This document shows positions 1 to 11,337 of a stretch of DNA of 64,000 bases, piece after piece (within the stretch, counting starts at the first letter, position 1; every line of letters begins with the position of its first letter). Under the pieces are notes generated by a model. That model did not search any database, was not told the DNA's origin, and saw nothing but the letters and a program-made list of their open reading frames with translations. The position numbers were made by a program, and so were the translations under genes. Source of the stretch: Heliopora coerulea (taxonomy: Eukaryota > Cnidaria > Anthozoa > Scleralcyonacea > Helioporidae); assembly GCA_030142905.1 (NCBI GenBank), contig JASJOG010000055.1, positions 975,501 through 1,039,500 on the forward strand, given 5' to 3'.

Positions 1-179
1 ACACTTGAAAAAAATTTTTGTAGATATTTTGATATTTTTTGATTAGTAATATATTTTTCTAACATATCCCAAAGTTTCATGCATTTCCCATTTCCCGTTC
101 TCAAAATAATTAGGGGGGCCAAAAAAGCCCCCCCCCATGTGAAATAAGGGCATCCCGATATGCCATGTGAAATAGGATT
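1..179. other. AT-rich intergenic sequence
   Basis: No coding signal seen. It holds a short G/C homopolymer hairpin near 113-137 (a G run and a C run separated by an A run). Confidence 0.5.
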
Positions 180-1244
180 AAGTGGCATATGGATATTAAC
201 TGCTTCATTAAAAAGACAATACCACGAGTCTAGGATATCATCTACATCCTCGAAGATAAAGGCAGAATCCCATGGTGTTTCATCCAGGTCTTCAAAAATT
301 CTTTCTTATTCACATTCTTAAGATTTCTATAGGTAATATATTTATGACTCTTTGTATAGGTGTACTCCTATAGTAGATAGGTGGCCCAAAATGCCAATAT
401 CTGGGCAAGAAATGTTTAGTACTCTGTGTGGCTTATTACTCCAACTATGATCCAAGCATGTGCCACTAACTGGCTGAGTGATTAATGTTACCAATTGAGT
501 AAATTTAGCATCTTTCAGGGCTTTCACAGTACGATGTTTTTTACAAGCATTGCCCAATATATTAATATTAGGATCACCAATTGAGATCATTTCGGAGTTT
601 AGTAAATGTGTTCCTTTGATATTATCCACGAGTTTATTATCTAGTTTTGCTTTGGTATCGGGAGGACGATAAATCCCAGCCATGAGAAGCAGTCTCTTAG
701 ATTTGAAAGGGCATATTTGTAGCCAAAGAACTTCCAGGTCAGTCATTTCCAAATCCATTCGACACTTTACATTTAGTTCACAGTTGACATATATTAAAAT
801 ACCGCCACCCAAACTAGCATCTTTAATCCTTTCATCCCATCTAAAAACAGCAAAACCAGGTACATGGTAAAGTTTCTCTACTGTTTGTTTGTTCAAAAAT
901 GTTTCTGTCAACACAAAAATATCGATTTGCCTTCGGATTTCTTCAAACTTACTCTGAGTAAGGTAATTCACCTTCCACTGTCCAAAGCATAAACCTTTTT
1001 GATGCAAGTTGAAATTAATAAAGTCATCTGGCTCAGGGTTCGATTCTATATCACCACAGAACAGCAAACACATAGAAATGTTTAGCTTTGCCAGCAGAAC
1101 AAATTTAGATAACAATAGTAGCATTGATATCCGCTTCAAGTATGATATCGGTTTGTTATTATGTGAAGCATTTCTGGTATGAACCATGAAAACTTCATAT
1201 TTTATGATAGAAGCACATTGACCAGCAAAAAACATTTGCCACAT
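180..1244 (-). pseudogene. CR1/L2-like LINE ORF2, endonuclease part
   Basis: Remnant of the apurinic/apyrimidinic-type endonuclease of a non-LTR retrotransposon, which nicks target DNA for target-primed reverse transcription. The open frame 1244-342 (300 codons) shows endonuclease blocks: ILTET-like 'IFVLTETFLN', the 'GGGILIYV' block, 'MAGIYRPPD', and a degenerate 'SIGDPNIN' where active enzymes have GDFN. The catalytic D/N pair is therefore altered. Past the stop, the frame can be followed in another register to about 180, with the usual linker 'pW......F.D.DD....W..LF' before the RT domain, which is absent. The N-terminus carries a 2A-like motif. The true start is unknown because the upstream ORF1 is missing. 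Neutral decay of a truncated copy is the simplest reading. Confidence 0.75.
1029..1058 (-). other. degenerate 2A translational-recoding motif in LINE
   Basis: Codes for CGDIESNPEP after a Leu/Cys-rich stretch. The known 2A consensus is D(V/I)ExNPGP at the N-terminus of several CR1-like LINE ORF2 proteins. Here the Gly of NPGP is Glu, which should abolish ribosome skipping. Confidence 0.7.
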
Positions 1245-1499
1245 AACTAGAAGCCCTCCAACAATAACTGGGCTTTAAAAGAATAGTAAGTATGATGAAA
1301 GTCAAGTGCTTTCTGAATGCATTACTCACTGCCATTGTCCAACATCTCTTCAGACAATGTGAAGCTCTTGCTAACATTCAAATGGACAACAAAAGGCAAC
1401 CTAGAAATGTGTATCAATGAATGAGAGTAATGATTATGCAAAACTGAGACAAAGAAAACAATGTTGTCAATGGTCAAATCGCGAAATAATACCATAATT

Positions 1500-1761
1500 C
1501 TAAAATTACCAAATGATAATATAGTTACAATTTCTCCTGTTACTATAAGCCAGAATGGTCACACAATTACTCTGTATCCTGTACATCCAGCATATGCAAA
1601 GCACAAGGTCAAACATTAGACAAGGTAGCTGTATGGTTTGATGTAGATAACATACCTCCTGGTACAGCTTACATTGCATTGTCTAGGGTAAAAAAGTTAA
1701 CAGATGTATATTTCCTTAGCCCTTTGAAGTCAGTTTATTTCTCTGCTGCCACTTTCAATTA
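1500..1761 (+). pseudogene. PIF1-like helicase C-terminal fragment
   Basis: Translating two registers gives the conserved end of PIF1/Helitron helicases: 'DNIVTISPVTI', 'YPVHPAYA', then 'AQGQTLDKVAVWFD' and 'PPGTAYIALSRVK..TDVYFLSPL'. These correspond to motifs V and VI (QGQT and ALSR). A small deletion after PAYA removes the TIHK part and shifts the frame. Nothing of the rest of the helicase is visible upstream. It is probably a remnant of a Helitron-type element, like the larger copy at 15.3-19 kb, whose C-terminus is similar. Confidence 0.7.
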
Positions 1762-2595
1762 ACCTCATCATACTACTTAAATTCTATTTTATATTGAAGA
1801 ATGTATTTCTTCTGTGATCAAGCACAATGTTCAACAACTTATATGTGCAAAAAACTCACTTCTTATGTTTAAAAATTCATGACTATTTTCTATCTTAAAA
1901 AAACTTGGAAAATGCACAATACATGCATATAAGGTTCGAAAATTTATTGCTCAACACTAATGTGATACAACATTTTCAAATGTATATCAATATACTTGCT
2001 ATCTATCAACATGAATAACCTTCTAATGTATTATCGAATACTCTATATGTGATTGACTTCTCATTTCCCACGCCACGATAAGATGTTTAACCCGTGCTCT
2101 TCCACTAATGTACATTCAAAAAGCCGTTAATAATTAATGACAGACACTGTGCCAAAACATGACCCTAACGTGTTCATGAATTTCTTAAATCATTGTTGTT
2201 TTTACTTAAAAAATTTTGACTTTAAAATTTTAACATTTTGCATAAAATGTAGTTTGATTGTAAATTAAGTTAAAAACACCGTCCATTTTCCTCTATTCCA
2301 CCGTTAATTCCCCATCATCTATCTGTCCTTCTGTACAGTGGTATCACATGGAAACGATTATTTCATGCCCTCCTGTCCTTGCAATTGTTAATAATCTTTG
2401 TAAAACGAAACAAAATTAATTTCAAACAATCACAGGAACATATAATCAGACAACATCACAACACTTCATCTTCTGTTGCTCAAAATTAGTACTTATAAAC
2501 TATTAACTATTGCAATTTATGGTGCATTGCAATGTGCATATATGAGATATGTGACACATTTTAACAGACATTTCTCCATTATTCCTCAATTGCAG
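1762..2595. other. AT-rich intergenic sequence
   Basis: No recognisable coding or RNA feature. The end at 2581-2595 is pyrimidine-rich and finishes in CAG just before an ATG, like a splice acceptor. Confidence 0.4.
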
Positions 2596-3760
2596 ATGTA
2601 CTCCCAAAGCAGAAAACCGAATACCTCACTAGTTTCACCATTTTCCATCCAACTTCCTGAAAACCTATGGCCAGTCCAGCGCAGCTCCAGACCACATGTC
2701 CCTAATGAAACGGATCATTCCGAAATCGTGTGAATGGCTGAAGAGACCAAAAGTAGCCATGAGCGAGTTTGCCGCAACTAGTGTTGAGAACATGAATTGG
2801 CTGGCCAGCTTGGAAAACCCAGTTCTCAACACTGCTTGTATGCAGCAAGCTAAAGAAGAACTCCAACCATTCCTCAGTGCCCTTGTTCATCTGAACACTA
2901 GGAATGTTAATGCTACTTCTGATTCTGCTGATATCAGGACTGTTCTAGAAACATTTTATGACCCCAGCCTCTCTGTCCATTCATTAATGAAGGGTTTTGA
3001 CGAAATCAGAGGGGCCATGTACATTACGGGCATCCACTACATGATGGCCATGGAGTTGATGAGCCATCTGGCAGAATATGCGGACAACGTGGTAGGTGTG
3101 GACGAGCCTACAATGGCATTCAAGTGCAATGAAATGTCAGAGCTTTGCCCAGTTCCTAAACACTACATGTACGAACAGCTCGCAGTCACCAGGTTTGACT
3201 AAATCTGTGGCATGCAATTTACTGGCCAAGCTATTCTCTATGTACCAACCAACTACAACAACTCAACACATGGCAACTCCTGAGTGAACTTTATCTACAG
3301 ACAACGTGACTAAAGACAGCTCTGATGACAGTAGCACATCTTCCCATTCTTCAACATCAACACAACTACAAACGAACATTACAACTAAAACAACCATAAA
3401 ACTACCACAAACAACTGACGACCACATATGTAGAATGGGAAAAAGAGAGCATACGACATTGGCAACAACTACAGATAAGTAAATGTGCAACTTGACAAAA
3501 CAATGTCATATAGACACAGCTGCTGAGATGTATTTAACGGACACAACATTACTGGTTACTACACAAAAGAAGATACCAAAACGGTCTAAAGAGAATGCAA
3601 CACAAGTTCCAGATGCCCCAGAAAACCAACTCGACATGCAAGAGCATCCAAAGCAAAGGATTCAAAGGAATAGAAACAGAGCCTAGATGAAAGTAAATTT
3701 GAAAAGAACACAAAAAAGTCTGCAAAGAAAAATTCCAAGAAAACCAAAGCAAAAGGATAA
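2596..3760 (+). pseudogene. unrecognised gene family, copy 1 (broken)
   Basis: Not a family I recognise. It is paired with 20890-22059. Both copies begin with ATG directly after a pyrimidine tract plus CAG. Both contain a helical block around 'EIRGAMYITGIHYMMAMEL' (here) and 'KLRGAMFVKVCQYLFAR' (other copy), preceded by 'VLETFYDPS'/'VLKHLYQEN'. Both then pass through 'CPVPKHYMYEQ'/'PLPVTFRQRR' into a Ser/Thr-rich segment and end in a lysine-rich tail. Here the frame shifts near 2700 (ORF 2696-3202), again near 3200, and continues as Thr/Lys-rich coding to about 3760. No membrane segment or catalytic motif is visible. It could be a host gene duplicate or the cargo of an unidentified element. 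Confidence 0.45.
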
Positions 3761-4174
3761 CAACTTTTATTTATCTATCTATTACATAAATTTTGATATT
3801 GACTTTATGAATTTTTTTGCAAACATTAATTAATCTTAAAAGTTACTGTTCCACTCAAAAATACTATCAAAGTTAACCTTAAAAAAAATCTTTTGCAATA
3901 CTATTATACGTGATGACAGTTAAAAAACTTGTTTGTAAAATATAAAAACAACCAAAAAATTGTTCATATTGTTCCATTTATGTTTGTTGTTATAAAGATT
4001 TTAGATACTTTTAAAAATAGAAAAAATCACCAGAGAAACATCTAAATATATTTACAATTTCCTTTAATGGTTGTCCATTAATCATAAATTTGACGTGTCA
4101 ATTCAACACATGGCTTAAGAATTTGAGAGAGAAGTAGGGTGGGAAGGGTTTGGCATGAAAATGTCAGCTTGGTA
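3761..4174. other. AT-rich intergenic sequence
   Basis: Low-complexity A/T-rich sequence with no supported feature, ending at the 28S rRNA breakpoint. Confidence 0.4.
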
Positions 4175-4565
4175 TAAGTCATTTGTTATCCCTGTGGTAA
4201 CCATTCTGACACCCCTAGCTTAAAACTCATAAAGACTAAGGGATCAATAGGCTATGCTTACACAGTTTGTATTCATACTGAAAATCAAAATCAAGGGAGC
4301 TTTTACCCTTTTGTTCTACATGAGATTTCCGTTCTCATTGAGCTCACCTTAGGGCACCTGCATTACCATTTGACAATTGTGCTGCCCCAGCCAAACTCCC
4401 AACCTGAAACTGTCTTTAGCTCAGATTGAATGGAAAAAAAAAAAACAATCTTAACACTAAAATGTGAACGTGACATCCAACTCTGCTTCACCAAATAAGT
4501 AAAAAAACCATAAGAGTAGTGGTATTTCAGTTGCGGATTGCTCCTCCCACTTATTGTACACACTT
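4175..4565 (-). rRNA. 28S rRNA fragment, displaced copy 1 (3' part)
   Basis: The reverse complement matches the conserved domain V region of nuclear 28S, from the segment around 'GTTACCACAGGGATAAC' upstream to the block ending near '...AATAAGTGGGAGGAG'. It is diverged throughout and non-functional. It is collinear with 34745-35120 in copy 2. It is separated from the rest of its 28S (8461-10226) by nested Gypsy and R2 sequences. About 200 bp that copy 2 retains between here and the R2 site are missing. Confidence 0.85.
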
Positions 4566-5775
4566 ACTAATTTTTTACTCTCTAGTCACGTGCCTTGTGG
4601 TATCACATGGTTTTACATAACATAGAATACTACATCCCCCCTACTGGGATTTAAAACTATATACAATGAGTGCAATGACTTGAGGTATTAAACAAAAACT
4701 AGTAACATAACCAAATAATAGTCAAGATTCACTAGTGACAGTGGTCTGTCGTAAAGTCCATGCATTATGGTTAAAGTCAACAAAATATGTTTGAATTTCC
4801 ATCAGCAAATGTGATGGACATCTTGGTGGTCTTTGGATGCACTGTGGGTAATGTCTAGGTTCCTGCACTGGTGGAAGCTGTGCTTGTTGGCAGTGCGTAT
4901 TGTCACCACATTGACCATCAGCATCATCGAAGTAGTCATACTCATTGTCTGTGGTGTTGACTTCCATAGGTTGGTTTGTCTTTCCAAGTTTTTTGAAGAA
5001 TGAGGAGTTTCTGGTCAAGGTCTTGTCTCCTCACCTGGCAGTTACCATCGAACCCTTTCAACCAACAACTTTGTATGCAGTCTGAGATTTGCTGTGCGAT
5101 TTGTCATGCTTTACAATGACGATATCACCAGGCTTAATTTTGGAAGGCTTGACATAAGCCTTTTTGTTGGTGTACATCTTCATCTTTGTTTTGGATAGCT
5201 GGTCAGTCCTCTGGATATTTGCTGGATCTCGTGAAGTGATCGGTGCTTTTTACGTAGCTTTGTACATAGTTGGCAATTGAAGAAAGTGGTCACAGGGACC
5301 TTGCCTATGGAGCTGTGTGGTGTAGGTCTAAAGTTTGTGAAGAATTGAGTTAACTCTTCCCGCCATGGTTTCTGTTCGGCGAATGCAATCTTCACAATCT
5401 TCTTGACTGTCTACATGAAACGCTTTACTTCACCGTTGGCTCTTGGCCAATGTGGGGTAATCTTTCTGTGGGTGAATCCCAGGTTTGCAGAAAAGGTTGC
5501 AAATGCATTAGAGTTGAATGGAGGATCATTGTTGGTTTACACAATTTCTGTAATTCCAAACTCTGAGAAAATCTTCTGGAACTTTGGAGTTACCATTTGA
5601 GCTGGCAGCTAACAAAGTGTTTTGACAATTGGCTAATGGGAGTGATCGTCAGAGACTACTAAAAGGTAGTTACCTGTTGATATTCTGCAAAGTCAATCCT
5701 GATCTCTTGCCGCACTTGATCAGGTAAGGGACACATTTGCAGAGGCCAGCATGATATCTCTGGTGTCGCCTAATA
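4566..5775 (-). mobile_element. Ty3/Gypsy retrotransposon 3' fragment
   Basis: On the minus strand: integrase core, integrase C-terminus, a purine tract and the start of a 3' LTR (TGTAGTATTC..., from 4634 down). The polypurine tract AGTAGGGGGGA lies directly before the LTR at about 4635-4645. Only ~70 bp of LTR remains before 28S begins at 4565. The 5' limit near 5775 falls inside the R2 C-terminus, so the fragment is nested in, and truncates, R2. Gag, protease, RT and RNase H are absent. Confidence 0.75.
4722..5775 (-). pseudogene. Gypsy integrase, catalytic core and C-terminus
   Basis: DDE integrase inserting retroelement cDNA. Reading down the minus strand: 'PLPDQVRQEIRIDFAEYQ' (first Asp), 'YLLVVSDDHSH', 'EFGITEIV' followed by 'TNNDPPFNSNAFATF' (second-Asp block, degenerate), 'HWPRANGEVKRFM' (Glu), then 'FRPTPHSSIGKVP' and a basic tail 'KPGDIVIVKHDKSHSKSQTAYKVVG', trimmed at both ends. 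The last ORF (5018-4722) is the acidic C-terminal tail. Several in-frame stops (for example near 5414 and 5568) break it. The order and motifs are typical of Ty3/Gypsy of invertebrates. Confidence 0.75.
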
Positions 5776-8360
5776 CCTTGTGGCATATTAATTGTTGGTT
5801 CAACCAGGACATGCCACTGGTTCTGCATCAATGCCTTAACAATCTTCCCAACAACCTTGTCGTGTAGATCTACTCTAGCTGCATAAATCCTTGGACATTG
5901 CTGCACAATGTGGCCCAAGGTCTCAACTCCAAGACATGCATCACTATTCCGCGAGCGCTCTGGACGACCACAAGCCATCCAAGCTGCAGTGGGCATTAAA
6001 TTGCCTCGGATTTTAACTGCCCCAATATAGTTGGCACCAGACGTAAAGCGGCTGGGAGATGTTAGCCAACTATATTTACGGGGACAATGACTGCAACTCT
6101 CAAGCCCGTGCTCATCAACTGAGTTATGCAGGCCATAAGCAAGGGCCCACTTGAGGACCTGCTTATTAGAGATGGCGATGCCTGCTACTGTCTGAGGAAC
6201 CGAGACCTTCCTCAAAGCATCCAAGACAAATGAAGACCTAGCAACGGCAGCAATAGCGGGATCAGATGACACTAACAGCTTCTCAAGCCTCACTTTCTTC
6301 ATTAAGGGAATGGCATTTTTCAAAACTGCCACCCCAAGGCCTCCATCCTTAACAGGTGTGTGAATAAAAGTTGGTGGTATCTTTAGGCAATTTAAGCCAC
6401 CTTCACACAGCACCTCTGATTTTAGTGTCCAGAAACTGAAGAAGTTTTGCTGTCCCACTACCAAGAACCAGCTGATGGTACATTGCCGGTATTATATGCT
6501 GCTTTAAGATATACAATCATTGCTGGGGCTTCAAAGGGGCCTTTGTAACATTATTCAAATGTTCCTGCAATTCCTCCTTCACCTTTGGGACCACCCTTTT
6601 AGGAGAAAGGGATAGACCCAAATACCTATAAGTTTGAGTAACACTCCACTGAAATGACATTTCCATCCATGCATAAGTAATCGCTGGGATTGACAACCCA
6701 CTTCTTCCTCTTCCCATCCACGTTGATCCTCATAGATGCCGACTTGCCATTTTGTCCTGCACTAATGTACAGCCCACATTTAGTGAGATGCTCACTAAAC
6801 ATGTTAATTTGACTCTGAAGACCAGCTGGTGTCCTAGACAGGAGTCCTATGTCATCAGCAAAGGCTAGATGGTTTATGTATGCCCCATCAGCCAGGTTAA
6901 TTCCCAGCCTGTTATGCAGGGACGACAAAGCCCAATCAATGACAGTATTAAATAAATTAATTGACATAGGATCGCCCTGCTTTACACTTCTACACACAGA
7001 TGTTGGCTCACTCGTGGATCCTTTCACCTTGATGCATGTTGTACTTCTAGAGTAAAACTCATGCAGATAATTGAGAAATGGTAGTGGAATTCCCAATCTG
7101 TGAGCAGCAATCAAAAGTGAATTATGGGAAACCAAGTCAAAAGCCTTCAATATATCGAGGAGCGCAACATTCAAGGGCTTGACTTCCTTCTTACACTGTG
7201 CTATAATAGCTCAGAGCAATAATACATTTTCTGCTAACCCATCTCTGGATCTAAAGGCCTTTTGCTTATCAGAAAAGGGAAGCTGTTCACCCAGTCTTTT
7301 GGCCATGATCTTATGGAAACATTGTATGACATAATCTGTCATAGTAATTGGGTGATGGTTAGGAGGAATAACATTCGATCGATCTTTTTTGATTAGTGTA
7401 GATACACCCATGCAGCACCTGCTGGGAGAATATGCAAGCATTAGCCACAGGTTGTACCTCACGCAAAGAGTTTTACGTGGAAGCTGCTTAAGTTGATTCA
7501 CCCCCATCCAATCAGGCCCAGGTGCCTTAGATTTCATTATGCATGTTTCCTCTAATTCAGCCTCAGAGATGGGCTCAACTATCCCCCACTGTATAGGACC
7601 AGCAGGCTGTGGAGTACGGTTATCCTCAACAGATGGTGTTTCAAAAATCCCGCGCCAAAACGGTTCAAGTTCTGTGAGAGTCAGGTCCGTCCCTGCTAGT
7701 ACCCAACTCCCATCAAGAACTTCATGCACACAATGGGATTTATTTTTCCAAAACAAGTCCTGCACCTTAGCATAATGTGCCCTCCAGCTTTGAACTTCAG
7801 TAGCACCCTTCCTGGCAGAGCTGCAAGACATGCCAGAATGATGGCCAGCTTTGCCCTCCAGAAAAGGATCGATCCAAATACAAAAGTCTAAATCAACTGC
7901 TTCTCATAACTCATGAGTAAGCACACATGGCATGATGTTATTGACATCAATGGGAACCTCATAGGAGAAGTTAAAAATTTCACTCCTTAGCTTATAAAAC
8001 CATTCCATTTGTAAACTCACATCATTCGCTGTCCTATTGCTTGAGGGAAGAACGATGGGAGATACAGCCAGCTCATTCTCATTAAAAAGATCTTGAAACA
8101 CTTTCCAATATTTAACATTCTCCTTATGCCACACACCATTTGTGCTCCCAAAAGAACGGTGTGGAAATTTATCGGCAAGCTTATGATTAATATTTTTCTC
8201 ACAAAGCTGAGTGAGCCAAAGCTCTTCGCCATCCCAGCGAGCATTAACATGGAGAACAGGAACATTCTCCACATGATACTTTTCCTCATGCATATGCCTA
8301 TGATGGACAGTAAGGCCTCTTTCTATTTGACAAGCTTTTGCACAATTTTTACTATGTAAT
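5776..8360 (-). pseudogene. R2 ORF: zinc finger and reverse transcriptase
   Basis: Site-specific R2 protein that cuts 28S DNA and reverse transcribes its RNA there. N-terminus (about 8355-8290) has a CCHH-like zinc finger, C-x3-C then 'GLTVHHRHMHEEKYH', followed by 'RWDGEELWLTQL', the Myb-like DNA-binding start. RT blocks follow: 'KAPGPDWMGVNQLKQLP', 'LIKKDRSNVIPPNHHPIT', 'LLDILKAFDLVSHNSLL', 'SVKQGDPMSINLFN' and 'LAFADDIGLLS' (FADD intact at about 6856). After that come 'YRYLGLSLSP', 'APVKDGGLGVAVL' and the zinc knuckle near 'ETLGHIVQQCPRIYAARVDLHDKVV'. The protein stops just where the PD-(D/E)XK endonuclease domain should begin. At least four frameshifts split it into ORFs 8293-7904, 7831-7211, 7174-6626 and 6464-5776. 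Inactive. Confidence 0.85.
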
Positions 8361-8460
8361 ATGTAATATTAACTACCTGCAGGTATGTTTGTGGGTACTT
8401 TATTAAAGACCCGACAGGGGACATGAACGTGAACTTCTACCTGCTTCATCCCCCTACCTG
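5776..8460 (-). mobile_element. R2 non-LTR retrotransposon at the 28S R2 site
   Basis: The 5' end abuts 28S at 8461-8463, exactly where R2 elements insert: 28S ...CTCTCTTAAGG|TAGCC. On this strand TAAGAGAGTC follows the junction, with 2-3 altered bases such as R2 5' junctions often show. The uninterrupted site is present in rDNA copy 2 at 35285-35307. About 100-170 bp of 5' UTR precede the ORF. The 3' end (endonuclease domain and UTR) is lost to the Gypsy fragment. Inserted sequence is ~2.7 kb compared with 3.5-4 kb in complete R2s. Confidence 0.85.
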
Positions 8461-8517
8461 CTAAGAGAGTCATAGTTACTCCCGCCATTTACCCATGCTT
8501 GGATGAATTACTTCACT

Positions 8518-8551
<34 letters not shown>

Positions 8552-10226
8552 CATCAACACCAATCACCAGCCATCACAATGCTTTGTTTTAATTAAACAG
8601 TTGGATTCCTCTTTTCCGTTCCAGTTCTAAGTTGGTTTTTAATTGTATGTCAAATTGACCTGAAGGTCACAGCTGAGCCAATCCATGAGAAGTCCCTTCC
8701 TGGTCCGAACTCGACCCTGAGAAATCTCAGGCAGCCCGAGATGAGTCCTCCCGCTTCAAATCCCAGCCCAACAGACCCAACCCTTAGAGCCAATCCTTTG
8801 CCTGAAGTTATGGATCCATTTTGCCAACTTCCCTTACCTACATTGTTCTATCAACTAGAGGCTGCTCACCTTGGCGACCTGCTGTGGTTATGAGTACAAC
8901 CAGACAAGAAGTGTGGGGCTTTACTGGACATGAAACTCTATCTCCGGCTAAACTGATTTCATGGTGACAACCCGTTAAAAAGAAAACAGAACTGTTCCTG
9001 GGGCTCTTGCCAATGTCTCCAAGTTCGGTTCCATTACTGCTGGTGCCATTAGGTGACAGTATCCCTGTTCTGGTTCGGGAATATTAACCCTATTCCCTTT
9101 CGATAGGCAGCCCAAAATTGGACACTTTGTAAAAGAATTTCCTTATCTCTTAGGATCCACTAACCCATGTCCAACTGCTGTTCGCATAGTACCTTTCTCC
9201 ACTTTAATCTTCAAAGTTCTCCTTTGAATATTTGCTACTACCACAAAGATCTGCACCAGAGGTCATTTCACCCTGGCTCACTCCAAAGGCTGCGACACAA
9301 CCTCCATGCCCTCCTACTTGTCAAAAGTTTGCACTTGTTCCAACTGCAAAGTAAGGTGCGACACTTGAGCACCATCCATTTTCAGGGATAGTTGATTCAG
9401 GAAGTGAGTTGTTACACACTACTTAGCAAATGCCAACGTTCTCAGTGTGTAGTGTGTAATCACCGCCCTGTTGACCGGCAGCAGTTCAAGTGCACAGGCA
9501 TGCTGTCTGCCACAGTCCACAACCGGACCAACAAAATGGGACACCAGCCCACCCCAAGTGGAGGCACGTGCTGGAACAGGCCACAGTTACCCATGAGCCA
9601 TGCAATCACGAGGCCTAACAATCCTGAAAGATCTACCTTCCTCGTGACCTTCTGGCTGGTAGATTGACTGACTTTGATGCTCACTTACTAGAAGTGCACC
9701 TCCTACATCCCACATCCGTACTCAACTTGTCTACGAAGATGGAGTGCACACACATTGCCGAGCGCAAAAGACTGGATCTGGCGAGGTGAATTGCTAACTC
9801 CATTCCCTTCCCTTTCAACGGTTTCACGTACTCTTTAACTCTCTTTTCAAAGTACTTTTCATTTTTTCCTTACGGCACGTGTTTGCGATCAGTCTCGTAC
9901 CTGCATTTAGCTTTAGATGGAGTTTACCACCCATTTTGGGCTGCAATCCCAAACAACTTGACTCTTGGAAAGCCAACGATTGAACCTTGCAATGTATGGG
10001 GTTGTCACCCTCTATGACGTGCTGTTCCAAGCAACTTAGGCAATGTCAATTCATTTGGAAAGTACTTCTCGAAACTACAATTTGCCATTGAAAACAATGG
10101 AGATTTCAAATTTGAGCTGTTCCCTCTTCGTTCACCATTACTGGGGGAATCCTTGTTAGTTTCTCTTCCTCCACTTAGTAATATGCTTAAATTCAGCAGG
10201 TAATCTTGCCTGATGTGAGGTCAAGA
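8461..10226 (-). rRNA. 28S rRNA 5' part, displaced copy 1
   Basis: Reverse complement runs from the canonical 28S start (TTGACCTCA...CAGGCAAGA, at 10226) to the R2 site at 8461. The landmark 'GCTGAATTTAAGCATAT' is readable near 10170-10200. An internal deletion of about 640 bp at ~9430 removes sequence present in copy 2 at ~36315-36955. Many C-to-T type changes and small indels mark it as a pseudogene. The open frames that can be read across it (9167-9667, 10156-10457 and others) are chance readings. Confidence 0.9.
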
Positions 10227-10399
10227 AGTTGACAGAGAGCAACAGAGTGGGAAGTGGGGAGGTTGGCAGTAACCACAAAGTCCTAAAATGTTTGGGCTTT
10301 GCGAATCGCTTGTGACTCTTGATTCCCACTGCATTTCCAGAAGCATGGCTGTGAGGCCGTGAAGTCTCAAAGCCATGCGAAACAAGCACAATTTTTTGC
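10227..10399 (-). other. ITS2-like spacer, copy 1
   Basis: Sequence between the 28S start and the 5.8S 3' end, collinear with 37697-37875 in copy 2. No coding content. Confidence 0.6.
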
Positions 10400-10540
10400 T
10401 TTTGAAAACAACAATCGGACAGACATGCTCCTGGTAGACCAAGAGTGCCATTTGCATTGAAAGATTTGATTGTTCACTGAATTCTGCAATTCACACTACT
10501 TATCGCAGCACGAGCCTAGAGATCCATGGTTAAAAGTTGT
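10400..10540 (-). rRNA. 5.8S rRNA pseudogene, copy 1
   Basis: Reverse complement shows the 5.8S core: GTGAATTGCAGAATTCAGTG at about 10475-10494, and the block '...GGCACTCTTGGTCTACCAGGAGCATGTCTG', here shortened. A ~24-nt deletion (the 'gaagaacgcagctag' helix region) near 10510 is absent from copy 2, where the same segment is present at ~37995-38020. Confidence 0.85.
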
Positions 10541-10746
10541 CTTCTGATTTTTGACATTCCAACAAAGTCAAAACAAAGATTATATGTGCAGAAGATAAGA
10601 AAACAAAAACAAATGGGGGGCCAGACAATGCACAAAACATCCACCCATTTAATGAAGGCCAGGCTTCAACTTCCATGGTCTCATAGAGGTTCACAGAGTA
10701 AGCAGTGAGGTAATTCTCACACTTCTTTTTGTATGAAGATTGGTGA
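10541..10746 (-). other. ITS1-like spacer, copy 1
   Basis: Spacer between 5.8S and the 18S 3' end, clearly homologous to 38046-38256 in copy 2. Chance ORFs only. Confidence 0.6.
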
Positions 10747-10770
10747 TGATCTTTCTGCAGGTTCACCTAT

Positions 10771-10801
<31 letters not shown>

Positions 10802-11306
10802 AATGATCAAGTTTGACCAACTTCTTGGCCTCCGTCAGAGTGTCGCAAATCCAACAGTGCCAATCTGGAGGCCTCACTAAACCATTCAACCGGTAGTAGC
10901 GACGGGCAGTGTGTACAAAGGGCAGGGATGTAATCAACGCAAGCTGATGACTCACGCTTACCAGGAATTCCTTGTTCATGATCAAAAATTACAATGATCT
11001 ATCCCCAGCATGATGATGATTCACAAGATATTACTCATACCTTTCGGTGAAGGAGTGACTTGCTGCCATCGTCACTGTAGCGCGTGTGTGGCCCAGGACA
11101 TCTAAGGGGATCACAGACCTGTTATTGCCTTCCTGACTTCGGTTGAACACCAACAGTCCCTCTAAGAAGTTGAGGATGATTCGCGGATTGCCTGACTATA
11201 TACCAGGTCAAGGTCTTGTTTGTTAACGGAATTAACCAGACAAATCACTCCACCAACTAAGAACGGCCATGCACCACCACCCATAGAATCAAGAAAGAGC
11301 TCTCAA

Positions 11307-11337
<31 letters not shown>

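Noticed and set aside
113..137. G/C-run hairpin as a MITE terminus or terminator
   Set aside because: Homopolymer runs with no partner repeat or flanking duplication; does not match the ends of the 14.27-kb MITE.
9167..9667. Plus-strand ORFs of 74 and 91 codons, plus the opposing ORF at 9460
   Set aside because: They lie entirely in the 28S pseudogene of rDNA copy 1 and resemble no protein.
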